The notes beneath the pieces are model-generated. The model had not been told where the DNA came from and did not search any database. It saw nothing but the letters and a program-made list of their open reading frames with translations. Shown piece after piece: positions 6,905 through 15,183 of a DNA stretch of 64,000 bases (position 1 is its first letter; every line of letters begins with the position of its first letter). A program made the position numbers and the translations under genes. This stretch comes from Amycolatopsis lurida (GTDB lineage: Bacteria > Actinomycetota > Actinomycetes > Mycobacteriales > Pseudonocardiaceae). The DNA is taken from NCBI RefSeq assembly GCF_900105055.1, contig NZ_FNTA01000004.1:7347501-7411500 (forward strand), read 5' to 3'.

Positions 6905-8449
6905 CTAGTGATGTGCGCTTTTCCCATCCAGGTCGCGAAGCGAACCCTTGACCACTTTCCCGCCCGCGTTGCGCGGGAGTTCGGGGAGCACCACGAGATC
7001 CTTCGGCATCTTGAAGGACGCGAGCCTGCCGTCGAGGAATTCGTTCAGTTCCGCCAAGGACGGTGCGGCGTCCGGCGGGGTGGTGACGAACGCGACCGGC
7101 ACCTGGCCCCAGCGCTCGTCGGCCCGGCCGATCACGGCGACCTCCAGTACCGACGGATGCGCGGAGATCGCGTTCTCCACTTCGGCGCAGTAGATGTTCT
7201 CGCCGCCGCTGATGATCATGTCCTTCTTGCGGTCGACCACCCAGATGAAGCCGTCTTCGTCCTGGGAGACCAAATCGCCGGAGTGGAACCAGCCACCGGC
7301 AAAGGCTTCCGCGGTCTCCTGAGGTTTCTTCCAGTACCCCTTGGTCACCGTGGGACCGCGATAGACGATCTCTCCCACTTCGCCCGGTGCGACATCGTTC
7401 ATGTCGTCGTCCACGACGCGGTACTGGAGGGTCGGGATCGGTTTGCCGACGGAGCCGAGCTTGCGTATCGAGTCCTCGCCGCTGAGGACGCACGTGATCG
7501 GGGAGGTCTCGGTCTGGCCGAACACGGCCACGTTGAGGGCTCCGGGGAATCTTTCGGCCATGGCGAGGAGCGTCGACCTGGTCGCGGGAGCCGCGCCCCA
7601 GCTGATGATCCGGAGTTTCAGGTCACGTTCGGCGATATCCGGCTGGGCGCAGATCAGGTCCCATTGCTGGGGAACGTTGAACACCACGGTGGCGCCTTCG
7701 CGCTCGTAGGCGTCGAGCACCGCGCGCGGATCGAAGGCGCCCAGTGGGTGGATCACGACCACGCCGCCGACCAGGAAGTTCGCCACGATCGAACCCAGCC
7801 CCGCGATGTGGAAGAAGGGCGCGGTCAGGAAGGCGACGTCGGTGTCGTCGAAGATCTTCATCGCCTGGATGCAGGTGATCGCCTGCATCTGCAGGTTGCG
7901 ATGGGAGAGCATCACTCCTTTCGGTCTGCCGGTGGTGCCCGAGGTGTACATGATCAGCGCCGTCGACTCCTCGCTGACGTCGGGCAGTTCCAGCGGTTCG
8001 TGCGCGGTCAGGAATTCCTCGTACGACTCGCCGAGGACGAGCACCGTCCCGATCGACGCGGCGTTCGGCGCGGCTTCGAGCAGGGGCAGCAGCCGCTCGT
8101 CGACGACGATGGCGGACGGCGCGCAGTCGGCGAGGATGTAGTCGAGTTCCGCCGGCGCGAGCCGGAAGCTGAGCGGGACGGCCATGGCGCCCAGGCTGTT
8201 CGCGGCGAACACGGTTTCCACGAACCACGGGTGATTCAAGGTCAGCGTCGCCACCCGATGGCCTTCGGTGACACCTCGTGCGGCGAGACCGGCGGCCAAC
8301 CGCAAGGACCGCCGGGAGAGCTCCGCCCAGGTGGTGGTCTCCCCGAGGTACCGCAGGGCGGGTTCGTCCGGTCGCATCATCGCGTGCGTCGCCGCGTGCG
8401 CCATCCAGTGATGCCGGAAGGACGAGGCGGGAGCCGAAGCGTTCGACAT
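6905..8449 (-). CDS. Acyl-CoA ligase (AMP-forming, FadD-like)
   Basis: A 514-residue adenylate-forming enzyme. Motifs in order: MYTSGTTGRPKGVMLSH (AMP-binding P-loop), the FGQTETSP block, FHSGDLVSQDEDGFIWVVDR (core GD motif with the hinge Asp), GGENIYCAEVE and the C-terminal catalytic lysine region NAGGKVVKGSLRDL. These define a carboxylic acid-CoA ligase that activates a fatty or aromatic acid with ATP and CoA. The start at ATG 8447-8449 (MSNASAPASS) is preferred because TGAGGA stands just upstream; longer in-frame starts to 8497 exist. It heads the ligase/oxygenase operon and faces a double-TetR regulator. A role in degrading oxidised isoprenoid or polyester products is inferred. Confidence 0.9.
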   Translation of the reverse strand: MSNASAPASSFRHHWMAHAATHAMMRPDEPALRYLGETTTWAELSRRSLRLAAGLAARGVTEGHRVATLTLNHPWFVETVFAANSLGAMAVPLSFRLAPAELDYILADCAPSAIVVDERLLPLLEAAPNAASIGTVLVLGESYEEFLTAHEPLELPDVSEESTALIMYTSGTTGRPKGVMLSHRNLQMQAITCIQAMKIFDDTDVAFLTAPFFHIAGLGSIVANFLVGGVVVIHPLGAFDPRAVLDAYEREGATVVFNVPQQWDLICAQPDIAERDLKLRIISWGAAPATRSTLLAMAERFPGALNVAVFGQTETSPITCVLSGEDSIRKLGSVGKPIPTLQYRVVDDDMNDVAPGEVGEIVYRGPTVTKGYWKKPQETAEAFAGGWFHSGDLVSQDEDGFIWVVDRKKDMIISGGENIYCAEVENAISAHPSVLEVAVIGRADERWGQVPVAFVTTPPDAAPSLAELNEFLDGRLASFKMPKDLVVLPELPRNAGGKVVKGSLRDLDGKSAHH

Positions 8450-8542
8450 GGCCATCCTCAGGTATCGGAGCGGACTGGTCGCGAAGCCAGTATGCATGCC
8501 AAACCGCCGGTTGAGAACCCATAAGTTAATCGGGAATCACAT

Positions 8543-8585
8543 CGGGGCGCTGTTCTCGCCCCGAAGGATCCCGTGGTGGTGATCC
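8543..8585. promoter_or_regulatory. Inverted repeats between acyl-CoA ligase and double-TetR gene
   Basis: The 196-bp divergent region holds CGGGGCG-N7-CGCCCCG (8543-8563) and GGATC-N10-GATCC (8566-8585). Either could be an operator for the adjacent double-TetR protein, whose two DNA-binding domains would suit paired or asymmetric sites. There is no direct evidence of binding. Confidence 0.35.
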
Positions 8586-8645
8586 GGTTCGTGGTTGACT
8601 TCCCGGCATGGTCCCGTTCCCGTCCGCAGCCGCTCGGAACCCGCG

Positions 8646-9809
8646 ATGAGCGCCGACTCGACCGCGGCCGTCCGGCCCCGCAACCGCAAGCAGACGATCG
8701 TCGACGCGGCCGGGCGGATCTTCAGCGAGCACGGCTACCACGCGGCGTCGATGGAGGAGATCGCCGCCGACGTGGGCATCACCGCGGCGGCCCTCTACCG
8801 GCACTTCCCGAACAAGTACGCGCTGTTCGCCGCGTGCGCGAACGTCATGGCCGACCGGCTCGTCGCCACCCTCGACGAGGTCGCGCCCGGCGCGCCGCTG
8901 GCGGACGTGCTCGCCGCCGTCACGCGGGGCACGGTCACCCATCGCGCGTCGAGCGGCCTGTACCGCTGGGAATCCCGGTACCTCGACCGCGAAGACCGGC
9001 ACTCGCTCGCCCTGAAGTTCGGGCAGGTCGTGGACAGGATGACCGAAGCGGTGCGGCGGGAGTATCCGCTCCCCGGGGCGGGCCTGCGTGCCGTCGCCGC
9101 GCTCGGCGTGATCGGGTCCATCACGATGCACCGCACGTCGATCGCCCAGCGCCGGGTCGAAGAGGTACTGGTGGAGTCGGCGCTGCGCGTGGCCGCGACC
9201 GACCCGGCGACGGGCGGCGCGGGCACGCACGCCGTCGAGCTGCCGTCCGGTCCGGCGTCGCGCACCAGGCGTTCGGAGATCATCGCGGCCGCCATCCCGT
9301 TGTTCGAACAGGACGGGTTCGCCAACGTCACGAACGGCCGGATCGCCGAAGCCGTGGGGCTGGTGCCGTCCGCGCTCTACCGGTATTTCCCCGGTAAGGC
9401 CGACATTCTCGCCGCCGCGTGCCTCCAGGCCGCGGGGATTCTTGCCCAGGCGGTGGAACAGAACCTCCGCGGTGTCGATGACCCGGGCCATGCCCTGCTC
9501 GCACTGGCGCGGACGTATGTGGCGTACAGCTTCGAGCACACCGCGCTCACGAGCGTCGCCAACGCCGAGCTGGCGGGCCTTCCCGCGGCTCTGCAGCGGC
9601 CCTTGGTCAGCGCGCAGCGCGAGCACATCGCCGTCTGGGAACGGGAATTGCGGGCGGCGCGGCCGGAACTCGACCAGCGTCAGGCGAGGGTGCTCGTACA
9701 CGCGGGTTTCGGGGTGGTGGTCGAAGCGGGCCGGAAGTTGCGGTGGGAAGACGTCCCCGCCAACCGTGACGCGGTGAGCGCGCTGCTCGTGGGCGCCTTG
9801 GGCGTTTGA
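8646..9809 (+). CDS. Double-TetR regulator (Mce3R-like architecture)
   Basis: A protein of 387 residues carrying two complete TetR units in one chain. The first DNA-binding domain reads IFSEHGYHAASMEEIAADVG and ALYRHFPNKYALFA. The second reads LFEQDGFANVTNGRIAEAVG and ALYRYFPGKADILAA. Tandem TetR fusions are uncommon; the best-known is Mycobacterium Mce3R, which controls lipid-import and beta-oxidation genes. The start at ATG 8646 is preferred over TTG 8595. It is divergent from the acyl-CoA ligase/Lcp-like operon, so control of that operon in response to an acyl-CoA-type ligand is the natural inference. Confidence 0.85.
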   Translation: MSADSTAAVRPRNRKQTIVDAAGRIFSEHGYHAASMEEIAADVGITAAALYRHFPNKYALFAACANVMADRLVATLDEVAPGAPLADVLAAVTRGTVTHRASSGLYRWESRYLDREDRHSLALKFGQVVDRMTEAVRREYPLPGAGLRAVAALGVIGSITMHRTSIAQRRVEEVLVESALRVAATDPATGGAGTHAVELPSGPASRTRRSEIIAAAIPLFEQDGFANVTNGRIAEAVGLVPSALYRYFPGKADILAAACLQAAGILAQAVEQNLRGVDDPGHALLALARTYVAYSFEHTALTSVANAELAGLPAALQRPLVSAQREHIAVWERELRAARPELDQRQARVLVHAGFGVVVEAGRKLRWEDVPANRDAVSALLVGALGV

Positions 9810-9825
9810 CGAACCGTTCCTAGGG

Positions 9826-10440
9826 TTAGCGGTGGCCGAGCCCGGCGGAGACCTGGCGCGCCGCACGGCCGACGACGCGGTTCAGGCCGCGCATCCGGGC
9901 GGCGGGCATGTACGGCCGGGTCGCCGAAACACTGATGGCGCCGGCGATCGCGCCGGTGGCGTCCCGGATCGGCGCCGCGACACAACGGATCCCCGGTTCG
10001 TTGTCCTCCAGATCCATCGCCACCCCGGACTCCGCGTACTCGCGTATCCGCGCCAGGAACGCGTCGACGTCCTCCGGGTGCACCCGGCCGGGTTCCGCCG
10101 GGGTCTCGGCAAGGTAGAGATCCCGCCACTCGGGCGCGGAGTCCAGCAACAGCGCCATGCCGACGCCGGTGCGGGTCAACGGCATCCGGGGCCCGATGCG
10201 GGAGCGCATCTCCGCGCCCCGTGAACCCGGCAGCTTGTCCAGGTACAGCACGGAATCCCCGTCGCGGACGGCCAGATGCACGGTGTCCCGCAACTGGTCG
10301 GCCAGCTCCTCCAGGACCGGGCGGGCGACCACCGGCAGCGGACTTCCGTGCAGGGCCTGGAAACCCAGTTCGATCAGGGTGGGTCCGAGCGTGTAGCCGT
10401 CCCGCCCGCTGCGCAGATAACCCTCGCTGACCAGCCCCCC
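9826..10440 (-). pseudogene. IclR regulator lacking its DNA-binding N-terminus
   Basis: The reading frame covers the end of the wing (LVSEGYLRSGRDGYTLGPTL) and the whole effector domain (DTVHLAVRDGDSVLYLDKLP through PIRDATGAIAGAISVSATRP and GRAARQVSAGLG). The helix-turn-helix that should precede it is missing. At the run of six C at 10435-10440, family sequence stops and an oppositely oriented transporter frame begins. Internal GTG codons could give an effector-only protein, but it could not bind DNA. Loss by a deletion shared with the neighbouring MFS gene is inferred. Confidence 0.8.
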
Positions 10441-10963
10441 GTATCTCGTCGAATACCGGAAAATGGACTACATCAAGTCCGGCTTCCTGGCTTCGCTGCC
10501 GTTCATCGCGGCGCTGGTCGGCGTGCTGGCTTCCGGTGTCCTGTCGGACTTCCTGGTGCGCCGTGGTGCTTCGCTCGGCGTGGCGAGGAAAGGCCCGATC
10601 ATCGCCGGGCTGCTGCTGAGCACCGTGATGGTCACGGCGGGTTTCACCGACTCGACCGCGCTGGTCATCGTCATCCTGTCGATCGCCTTCTTCGGCAACG
10701 CGCTCGCCTCGATCACCTGGTCGCTGGTCTCCGCGCTGGCCCCGCGGCGGCTGCTCGGGCTGACCGGCGGGATGTTCAACTTCATCGGGAACCTGTCGTC
10801 GATCGCCACCCCGATCGTCATCGGCCTGATCGTCACCGACGACAGCTTCGCGCCCGGTTTCGCTTACATGACCGTGATCACGATCGCGGGGATCCTGTCC
10901 TACGTATTCCTGGTCGGCAAGGTCGAACGCGTCAGCGAGCGGGTCCCGGCGCAGGCCACGTAG
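10441..10963 (+). pseudogene. MFS transporter, C-terminal half only
   Basis: The frame reads PYLVEYRKMDYIKSGFLASL and continues PFIAALVGVLASGVLSDFLV, typical of the centre and second half of ACS-type MFS permeases (hexuronate, galactonate and tartrate transporters). About six transmembrane helices remain and end ERVSERVPAQAT. The first six helices and the start codon are absent; the frame emerges from the same C-run at which the IclR gene breaks. The original pair was probably divergent IclR regulator and sugar-acid permease. Internal ATG 10463 gives an unlikely half-transporter. Confidence 0.8.
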
Positions 10964-11137
10964 CGGCGGTCGCCGTTGGGGCGACTCCGAAACCACCTGC
11001 GGTACCTGACCCTCGCTTGTGAGCAGTCCTTCGTGGAGCTGAGACGCTGACCGATTTCCGGTCCCAGCGGGAACTCGCGCCGGCATCGGCTTCGGGGCTG
11101 AGCGACTTGTCCCTTCATCGGAATCGCGCTCGGTGGT

Positions 11138-11320
11138 TTGACGAGGGTGGAGCTTTCCGGCGTCGAGCCGGATGCCGACCTTTCGGTGGCCGGCGGCCTC
11201 GTCGAATTGCGACGGCCGGGTCTCAAGGATTGCCGCGCGGAGCTCGACCTCTCCGAGCTGGACGGGCTGTCGAAACCGGTGAGGATCGACCTGCGTGGCG
11301 CCCTGCGAAGCCGGCCCTGA
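11138..11320 (+). pseudogene. Coding-like fragment of unknown origin
   Basis: Between the MFS remnant (ends 10963) and the promoter region at 11462 lies about 500 bp without an intact gene. One frame, VELSGVEPDADLSVAGGLVE then LRRPGLKDCRAELDLSELDG, has actinobacterial codon usage (G or C at most third positions) and ends at TGA 11318-11320. It looks like the tail of a larger protein rather than a free-standing gene. I do not recognise the family; a glycoside-hydrolase accessory domain is one possibility. The rest of the gap shows nothing I can name. Confidence 0.35.
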
Positions 11321-11461
11321 CTCCTTTGGCCGATCGGTGTATCCGTGTCCTGCCGGATCGCGATCATCGGTGCGCAGGGCTGGACTCGTCGGGGCCGCAG
11401 GTGGAGCTCCGGTTCTTCTGAGCCGCCGTCTGCCCGCCGTTGGGTGACCAGGGTTACATAG

Positions 11462-11537
11462 ATACCCCCTAGGGGTACTTGCGCCAGGCGCTGAACGCGC
11501 TTAATTTCATCTCCGTCAGATACCCCCTATGGGTATA
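11462..11537. promoter_or_regulatory. Pair of CsoR/CstR-like operators before an MFS exporter
   Basis: Two copies of a G/C-tract palindrome are present: ATACCCCCTAGGGGTAC at 11462-11478 and ATACCCCCTATGGGTAT at about 11520-11536. The TACCC-N-GGGTA pattern is the consensus for CsoR-family repressors (copper-sensing CsoR, persulfide-sensing CstR). The second copy overlaps TATAAG, a likely -10 box, about 20 bp before the exporter start. No csoR gene lies in the window, so control would be in trans. Confidence 0.6.
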
Positions 11538-11559
11538 AGTTCTCGAAAGGACGGTCGTC

Positions 11560-12996
11560 ATGGCGGAGACAACCCCGGACCCACGACGGTGGTGGGCGCT
11601 GGGCCTCATCGCGTTGGCCCAGTTCATGGTCATCATGGACACCTCGATCATCGGCGTCGCACTACCCGCTATGCAGCAGGACCTCGGGTTTTCCCCAGGG
11701 GATCTGTCGTGGGTGTTCAACGCCTATGTCATCGCGCTGGCCGGGCTGCTGCTGCTCGGCGGGCGTCTCTCGGACCTGTTCGGCGCGCGGAAGATGTTCA
11801 CCGCCGGCTGGGTCGTCACGCTCGGCGGTTCCGTGGTCGCCGCGGTCGCGGGCACCGCGTGGGTCGAGCTGCTCGGCCGGGTACTGCAAGGCGCGGGAGC
11901 GGCGCTGATCGCGCCGTCCGCGCTGACCCTGCTGATGATGCTGTTCGGCGCGCGTCCGCGTGAGCTGACCAAGGCGCTCGCGCTCTACGGCGCGGCCGCA
12001 CCCGCCGGTGGTACCGCCGGGGTGTTCCTCGGTGGCGTGATCACCGAATGGCTGTCGTGGCCGTGGATCTTCTGGCTCTACGTCCCGATTTCGCTGATCG
12101 CGATCCTGGTGACCGCCAAGCTGATGCCGTCCGCGCCCGCACGGCGTGGCTCGGTCGACATCGCCGGCGCCATCGCGGCGACCGCGGGTCTCGGGCTGAC
12201 CGTGTTCGGCGTCGTCCGGGCACCGGAGGCGGGCTGGGACTCGGCGGGCACCTGGGGCGCGCTGGTGGGTGGTGTCGCCCTGCTCGCGGTGTTCGTGCTG
12301 ATCCAGCGCAGGCGTGAGGTTCCGTTGGTGCGCCTGGGTATCTTCCGCACCCCGAACCTCGGCGGCGCGAACCTCGCGCAGTTCCTGCTCGGCGCGGCGT
12401 GGATCCCGATGTGGTACTTCCTCAACCTGTACCTGCAGCAGGTACTGGGTTACGGGGCCTTCGCCAGCGGTGCGGCGTTGCTGCCGATGACGGTGCTGAT
12501 CGTGGTGCTGATGGTCGCGGTCGCGCCGCGGTTGATCGGCCGCTTCGGACCGAAGAAGATGGTCGTCGGCGGCTTGTGGGCGCTCGCCGCGGGGCTGGTG
12601 TGGCTGTCGTTCGTCAGCCCGACGGGCAACTTCGTCGTCGACGTCCTGCCCGCGTCGCTGGTCGCCGCCCTCGGTCAGGCGCTGGCGTTCATCCCGTCGC
12701 TGGGCACCGCGATCTCCAGCGCGAAACCGGAGGAAGGCGGACTGGCGTCGGGGATCGTGAACACCTCGTACCAGATCGGCTCGGCGCTCGGTCTCGCCGC
12801 GATGACCGCGGTCGGCGTGTCGTTCGGCGCGAGGCGGATCGGTGACCCGGTCGCGCTGACCGGCGGCTACTCGGCGGCGTTCCTCGGGGCCGCGGGAATC
12901 GCGGTCGCCGGTGGCTTCCTGGCCATGGCCACCCTGCGCGCCCCGAAGCCCGAGCCCGGTGAGGTCGGCGGAGGTGAACCGGCGGTGCTGCGATGA
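11560..12996 (+). CDS. MFS exporter, DHA2 (14-helix) drug efflux family
   Basis: A 478-residue membrane protein. Motif A is visible as LLLGGRLSDLFGARKMF, and the antiporter motif C region as LYGAAAPAGGTAGVFLGGVI. The N-terminus ALGLIALAQFMVIMDTSIIG with VALPAMQQDLGFSP is typical of the EmrB/QacA (DHA2) proton-coupled exporters, and fourteen hydrophobic segments fit. The start at ATG 11560 is preceded by AAAGGA. The gene sits alone between CsoR-like operators and a terminator. Metal or reactive-sulfur induction is suggested by the operators; the substrate is unknown. Confidence 0.88.
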   Translation: MAETTPDPRRWWALGLIALAQFMVIMDTSIIGVALPAMQQDLGFSPGDLSWVFNAYVIALAGLLLLGGRLSDLFGARKMFTAGWVVTLGGSVVAAVAGTAWVELLGRVLQGAGAALIAPSALTLLMMLFGARPRELTKALALYGAAAPAGGTAGVFLGGVITEWLSWPWIFWLYVPISLIAILVTAKLMPSAPARRGSVDIAGAIAATAGLGLTVFGVVRAPEAGWDSAGTWGALVGGVALLAVFVLIQRRREVPLVRLGIFRTPNLGGANLAQFLLGAAWIPMWYFLNLYLQQVLGYGAFASGAALLPMTVLIVVLMVAVAPRLIGRFGPKKMVVGGLWALAAGLVWLSFVSPTGNFVVDVLPASLVAALGQALAFIPSLGTAISSAKPEEGGLASGIVNTSYQIGSALGLAAMTAVGVSFGARRIGDPVALTGGYSAAFLGAAGIAVAGGFLAMATLRAPKPEPGEVGGGEPAVLR

Positions 12997-13008
12997 CCGG
13001 CTGTATCC

Positions 13009-13057
13009 CCGTGTGGAGGGCGAGACCGTTCCGGGTCCGCCCTCCACACGGCGTTTT
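13009..13057 (+). terminator. Terminator after the MFS exporter
   Basis: Perfect 14-bp arms CCGTGTGGAGGGCG (13009-13022) and complement (13038-13051) are followed by CGTTTT. This is the clearest intrinsic terminator in the window, with a short T-run after the stem. Confidence 0.8.
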
Positions 13058-13066
13058 CGGGGACGG

Positions 13067-13093
13067 CCTCACATTTCGCGGTGCCACGTCGTC
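13067..13093 (+). promoter_or_regulatory. Possible ECF41-type promoter before the AhpD-like gene
   Basis: CCTCACA at 13067-13073 and CGTC at 13090-13093, with a 16-bp spacer, resemble the TGTCACA/CGTC promoter known for ECF41 sigma factors, though the -35 is not exact. It lies 39 bp before the gene most often linked to ECF41. The match is short and was found by eye. Confidence 0.4.
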
Positions 13094-13131
13094 GGTTGGG
13101 CAGAACACCCACCAACGCAAAGGAGATCGCG

Positions 13132-13602
13132 ATGAACGCCCGGCTCGACTACTTCGGCAACAAGGTCGGCGGAAAGTTCATGAGGACCATCATCTCGGCG
13201 GGCAGGGGACTCGCCGATTCACCGCTGTCGCTCACGATCCAGGAACTGGTACGGATGCGCGCGAGCCAGATCAACGGATGCGCGGTGTGCCTGGACATCC
13301 ACACCAAGGAAGCCGCCGCCGCGGGCGAGACGGACGTGCGGATCAACCTGGTCGCCGTATGGCGGGAGGCGAACGTCTTCACCGAGGCCGAGCGTGCCGC
13401 GCTGGAGGTGACCGAACAGGCCTGCCGGATGGCCGACGGTGGCGGCGTCACCGATGAGGCGTGGGCGAACGCCGCCAAGCACTTCGACGAGGACCAGCTG
13501 GCCGCGCTGGTCGGCGTGATCTCGCTGATCAACGCCTTCAACCGGGTGAACGCCATCGTCCAGAACCCCGGCGGCGACTACCGGGTCGGGCAGTTCGCAT
13601 GA
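13132..13602 (+). CDS. Carboxymuconolactone decarboxylase/AhpD-like protein
   Basis: A 156-residue all-helical protein starting at ATG 13132 behind AAAGGAG. The core QELVRMRASQINGCAVCLDI followed by HTKEA carries the CxxC-x-x-x-H peroxidase motif of the AhpD/CMD family. The next helix, EANVFTEAERAALEVTE, is also typical. Members reduce alkyl hydroperoxides or act as stress-induced oxidoreductases. It overlaps the following SnoaL-like gene by 4 bp (ATGA) and faces an ECF41 sigma factor, the standard partnership for this sigma group. Response to oxidative or envelope stress is inferred. Confidence 0.88.
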   Translation: MNARLDYFGNKVGGKFMRTIISAGRGLADSPLSLTIQELVRMRASQINGCAVCLDIHTKEAAAAGETDVRINLVAVWREANVFTEAERAALEVTEQACRMADGGGVTDEAWANAAKHFDEDQLAALVGVISLINAFNRVNAIVQNPGGDYRVGQFA

Positions 13603-14033
13603 CCGCCACTGAGACAGCGCGCAATCGGGCGGCGTTCGGCCGCTTTCACGACGCGACCAACAGTGGGGACTACGACCTCATCGAGAAGACGATCGACGAA
13701 GTCGTCGCACCGGACGTGGTGTTCCACGCGCCGGTGCCGATGGAAACCACCGGCGCGCAGGCGCTGAAACAGGTGTGGACAGTGCTGTTACGGGCGTTCC
13801 CCGATCTGCGGGTCACGGCCGAGGACGTGCTCGCCGACGGCGACAAGATCGTCTGCCGGAACACCGTCACCGGCACCCACCGGGGCGAGTTCAGGGGGAT
13901 GCCCGCCACCGGGAAGCGGGTTTCCTACAGCGAAATCTTCATCCTCCGCTTCGCCGGAGGGCGGGTCGCCGAGATCTGGGGTGTAGTCGACGTCCTCACC
14001 CAGCTGCGGCAACTCGGCGCCCTCGCGGCGTAG
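13599..14033 (+). CDS. SnoaL-like (NTF2-fold) protein
   Basis: A 144-residue protein starting at the ATG that overlaps the stop of the AhpD-like gene. The pattern AAFGRFHDATNSGDYDLIEK, then DVVFHAPVPMETTGAQALKQ and GTHRGEFRGMPATGKRVSYS, is the SnoaL/ester-cyclase family of the NTF2 fold. These are small cone-shaped domains that isomerise, hydrate or simply bind small molecules. The adjacent ECF41 sigma factor also ends in a SnoaL-like domain. A free NTF2 protein under its control could share a ligand with it (inference). The enzymatic role is unknown. Confidence 0.82.
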   Translation: MTATETARNRAAFGRFHDATNSGDYDLIEKTIDEVVAPDVVFHAPVPMETTGAQALKQVWTVLLRAFPDLRVTAEDVLADGDKIVCRNTVTGTHRGEFRGMPATGKRVSYSEIFILRFAGGRVAEIWGVVDVLTQLRQLGALAA

Positions 14034-14036
14034 CGG

Positions 14037-14957
14037 TCAGGCGTCGGCCCACGGCCGCAGTTTCTCCGGGTTCCGCATCCCCCAGATGCGCTGGATGCGG
14101 TCTTCGGCGACGTGGAACGCGAAGACGGCGACGGTCTGCCCGGCCTGCTGGAGCACGAGGCCGGGCCGGCCGTTGACCTCCCGCTCCACCAGGTCGAGTC
14201 CGGCCGTCAGGTGCGCCACCGAAATGAGATAGGACGCGACCTCCTCGCGCCCTTCGAACGGGTGCAGCGCGGCCCTGACGACTCCGCCGCCGTCGCTGGC
14301 CGCCTTGACGTCCGGATCGAGGAGACCGATGAGGGCTTCGATGTCCTTGGCTTCCCACGCCTTCTTGAATTCCTTGACGAGGTCCGCCTGCCGGGCGATC
14401 GGGGCGGGCACGAGCCGCGTCGCGCGGATGCGGCGGCGGGCGGAGGTGGCCAGCTGACGGCAGGCGGCCGGACTGCGGCCGACGATCTCCGCGACCTCGG
14501 CGAAGGGGTAGCGGAAAACGTCGTGCAGGACGAACGCGACCCGCTCGGCCGGTGTCAGCGACTCGAGCACGACGAGAAAGGCCATGTTGATCGACTCGTC
14601 GAGGGTGATCCGGTCGGCCGGGTCACCGGTGGGCGGACGCAGGGTCGTCCACTCGACATGTCCCGGCAAAGGCTCGGGGAGCCACTCGCCGACGTAGCGC
14701 TCCCGCCGCGCGCGGGCCGAACCGAGGAGGTCCAAGCAGATCCGGCCGGCGACGGTCGTCAGCCAGGCGCCAGGGGAGTCGATCGCTTCCCGCTGTGCCG
14801 GGGACAAGGCGTACCAGCGGGTGTAGGTCTCCTGCACCACGTCCTCGGCCTCGGAGAGCGAGCCGACCAGGCGATACGCGAGCCCGATCAGCTGACGCCG
14901 CTCACTCACGATCGCCTTCAACGCCGGGTCGAGCGGCGCGTGCGTGTGTTCGTTCAT
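14037..14957 (-). CDS. ECF41-family sigma factor with SnoaL-like C-terminal domain
   Basis: A 306-residue protein. Region 2 is LIGLAYRLVGSLSEAEDVVQ with ETYTRWYAL; region 4 includes ESLTPAERVAFVLHDVFRYP and EIVGRSPAACRQLATSARRR. From about residue 190 a SnoaL-like domain follows, with the hallmark DGGG (SDGGGVVRAALHPFEG). Group ECF41 has no separate anti-sigma factor; the C-terminal domain itself tunes activity. Genes nearby usually encode carboxymuconolactone decarboxylases, oxidoreductases or epimerases, and here an AhpD/CMD gene converges 435 bp away. Start ATG 14957. Confidence 0.9.
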   Translation of the reverse strand: MNEHTHAPLDPALKAIVSERRQLIGLAYRLVGSLSEAEDVVQETYTRWYALSPAQREAIDSPGAWLTTVAGRICLDLLGSARARRERYVGEWLPEPLPGHVEWTTLRPPTGDPADRITLDESINMAFLVVLESLTPAERVAFVLHDVFRYPFAEVAEIVGRSPAACRQLATSARRRIRATRLVPAPIARQADLVKEFKKAWEAKDIEALIGLLDPDVKAASDGGGVVRAALHPFEGREEVASYLISVAHLTAGLDLVEREVNGRPGLVLQQAGQTVAVFAFHVAEDRIQRIWGMRNPEKLRPWADA

Positions 14958-15079
14958 GGGAATTCGCCCCCTGGTCTCGTGCGCTGTCCCGGGTACGACG
15001 AAACACGGCCGCCGAATGTGAGGTCACCCGGGTATCGGCACGACCACTTCGGCCGGTCGCCCTTTGTCTACCCGGGGTA

Positions 15080-15134
15080 GTCCGTGAAGGCCTCATTGAG
15101 GAACCCAGTGTGCCTCAATGAGGCCTTCACGGAC
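15080..15134. repeat. GTCCGTGAAGGCCTC-type perfect hairpin
   Basis: Perfect 22-bp arms (15080-15101 and 15113-15134) flank an 11-nt loop. The arms begin GTCCGTGAAGGCCTCATTGA. It lies after the ankyrin lipoprotein gene and before the sigma factor start, both on the minus strand, so it can end transcription of the former. A 15-base copy of one arm end (GAGGCCTTCACGGAC) recurs alone at 41629-41643. Confidence 0.75.
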
Positions 15135-15183
15135 CTGCTGTGGCCACGTCGTAACTCCACCATCACGCACATGCCGGGGCGGG

